This document shows, in pieces, positions 63,530-64,000 of a stretch of 64,000 nucleotides of DNA; the first letter of the stretch is position 1; each line of letters begins with the position of its first letter. A model generated the notes under the pieces. The model was not told the DNA's origin. It saw only the letters and a list, made by a program, of their open reading frames with translations, and searched no databases. Source of the DNA: Rhodococcus opacus (GTDB lineage: Bacteria; Actinomycetota; Actinomycetes; Mycobacteriales; Mycobacteriaceae); the NCBI RefSeq assembly GCF_012396235.1, contig NZ_JAAXPA010000008.1, positions 1-64,000 on the forward strand, in the 5' to 3' direction. The position numbers were made by a program, and so were the translations under genes.

Positions 63530-64000
63530 TCAACGAGCGAACAGCCGCTTCCGCCTGCGGGCGACGGAGACCAGCTCGACCGTGTCGGTCATCTTGACGC
63601 GGGGCCGGCCGGACCCCGCCGCGCGGCCGGTCTCCGCCTTGTCGATCGCACGCCAGCCGGGGAAGCCGATCTGTTCCGGCTGGCGTCGCTCGATCAGCTT
63701 CTTCACGTCCTTGCGGGTGCCGACCGTGCCGAGGAGCTTTCCGGCCTCGAAATCCGCGAGCAGCGACGACACCGTCTCCTTCGCGCACGCCTTGTTGGTG
63801 CCGATGACGCCGCTGGGACCACGCTTGATCCATCCGGTCACGTACACCCGGTCGGTGACCCGGCCGTGCTCGTTGGGGATCACGCCGCGCTTCTCGTCGA
63901 ACGCGACACCGCCGACGGGATTGCCGCGGTACCCGATGGAACGCAGCACGAGCGAGGTGTCCAGCGAGCCCTCCTCGCCCCGAGCCCGGGCGGACAACGC
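63530..64000 (-). CDS. ferredoxin--NADP+ reductase, FprA-like, C-terminal part (cut by window edge)
   Basis: 157 codons to the stop at 63530; the N-terminal FAD domain lies beyond the window. GYRGNPVGGVAFDEKRGVIP, then YVTGWIKRGPSGVIGTNKACA is the signature end of the FprA/adrenodoxin reductase family, which passes electrons between NADPH and ferredoxin. The RKRLFAR basic C-terminus is complete. The exact paralogue cannot be decided from this fragment. Confidence 0.88.
   Translation of the reverse strand, partial: ALSARARGEEGSLDTSLVLRSIGYRGNPVGGVAFDEKRGVIPNEHGRVTDRVYVTGWIKRGPSGVIGTNKACAKETVSSLLADFEAGKLLGTVGTRKDVKKLIERRQPEQIGFPGWRAIDKAETGRAAGSGRPRVKMTDTVELVSVARRRKRLFAR

Overview
The window is about 64 kb of high-GC actinobacterial chromosome, most likely Rhodococcus (R. 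jostii/R. opacus group). This rests on gene content rather than a database match: a mycolata-type str operon (rpsL-rpsG-fusA, tuf), DUF3558 and Thr-rich lipoproteins, orphan Mce-associated membrane proteins, a dense set of fadE/fadD/ech/acyl-CoA carboxylase genes, an Asp23-DUF6286-AmaP cluster, an FprA-type ferredoxin reductase, frequent GTG starts and ATGA/GTGA gene overlaps. Several genes have a TANNNT hexamer only 6-8 nt before the start codon and no ribosome binding site, as in leaderless actinobacterial mRNAs.

Layout. 0-5 kb: a transposase tail, a DUF222/HNH (13E12-type) endonuclease, an unknown protein, a lipoprotein and a hipBA toxin-antitoxin pair. 5-16 kb: endonuclease IV (nfo), a SulP anion transporter, a polar amino acid ABC transporter, acetyltransferases, a secreted lipase, a patatin-like phospholipase, a fadD-type acyl-CoA synthetase with a MarR regulator, and small ABM and SRPBCC proteins. 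16.4-23.7 kb: a tightly overlapped five-gene operon SWIM zinc finger - DUF5691 - MoxR AAA+ ATPase - DUF5682 - VWA protein. This is the strongest candidate for an uncharacterised system; it resembles the E. coli yehL/M/P/Q genes, and the DUF5682 protein carries a motif pattern like the TIKI/TraB/EreA-ChaN hydrolases. 24-28 kb: a heterodimer-type acyl-CoA dehydrogenase pair beside a perfect 22-bp-arm palindrome, then two Mce-associated membrane proteins. 28.1-30.9 kb: an envelope-stress-type Asp23/AmaP operon containing a short 59-aa membrane protein gene and ending in a decapitated YciI-like remnant.

30.9-35.3 kb: the str operon. 35.7-36.7 kb: two DUF3558 lipoproteins. 36.8-48.6 kb: a catabolic cluster (TetR, enoyl-CoA hydratase, acyl-CoA dehydrogenase, biotin-dependent acyl-CoA carboxylase alpha and beta, a second acyl-CoA dehydrogenase, DUF1446/AtuA-like protein, DinB-like protein, and a divergent SDR plus enoyl-CoA hydratase). 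Its core order matches echA7-fadE12-accA2-accD2-fadE13-Rv0976c of M. tuberculosis as I recall it, and suggests breakdown of a branched or terpenoid acyl-CoA. 48.6-64 kb: an EamA exporter, aminopeptidase N, an FAD monooxygenase divergent from its TetR with two perfect operator palindromes, a class III adenylate cyclase, another TetR, a thioesterase, a PLP dehydratase, a pirin, a MarR/LLM oxidoreductase pair, a MarR/MFS drug-efflux pair, a quinone oxidoreductase, and the C-terminal part of an FprA-like reductase cut by the window edge.

Protein families were recognised by eye from motifs; no database search was run.
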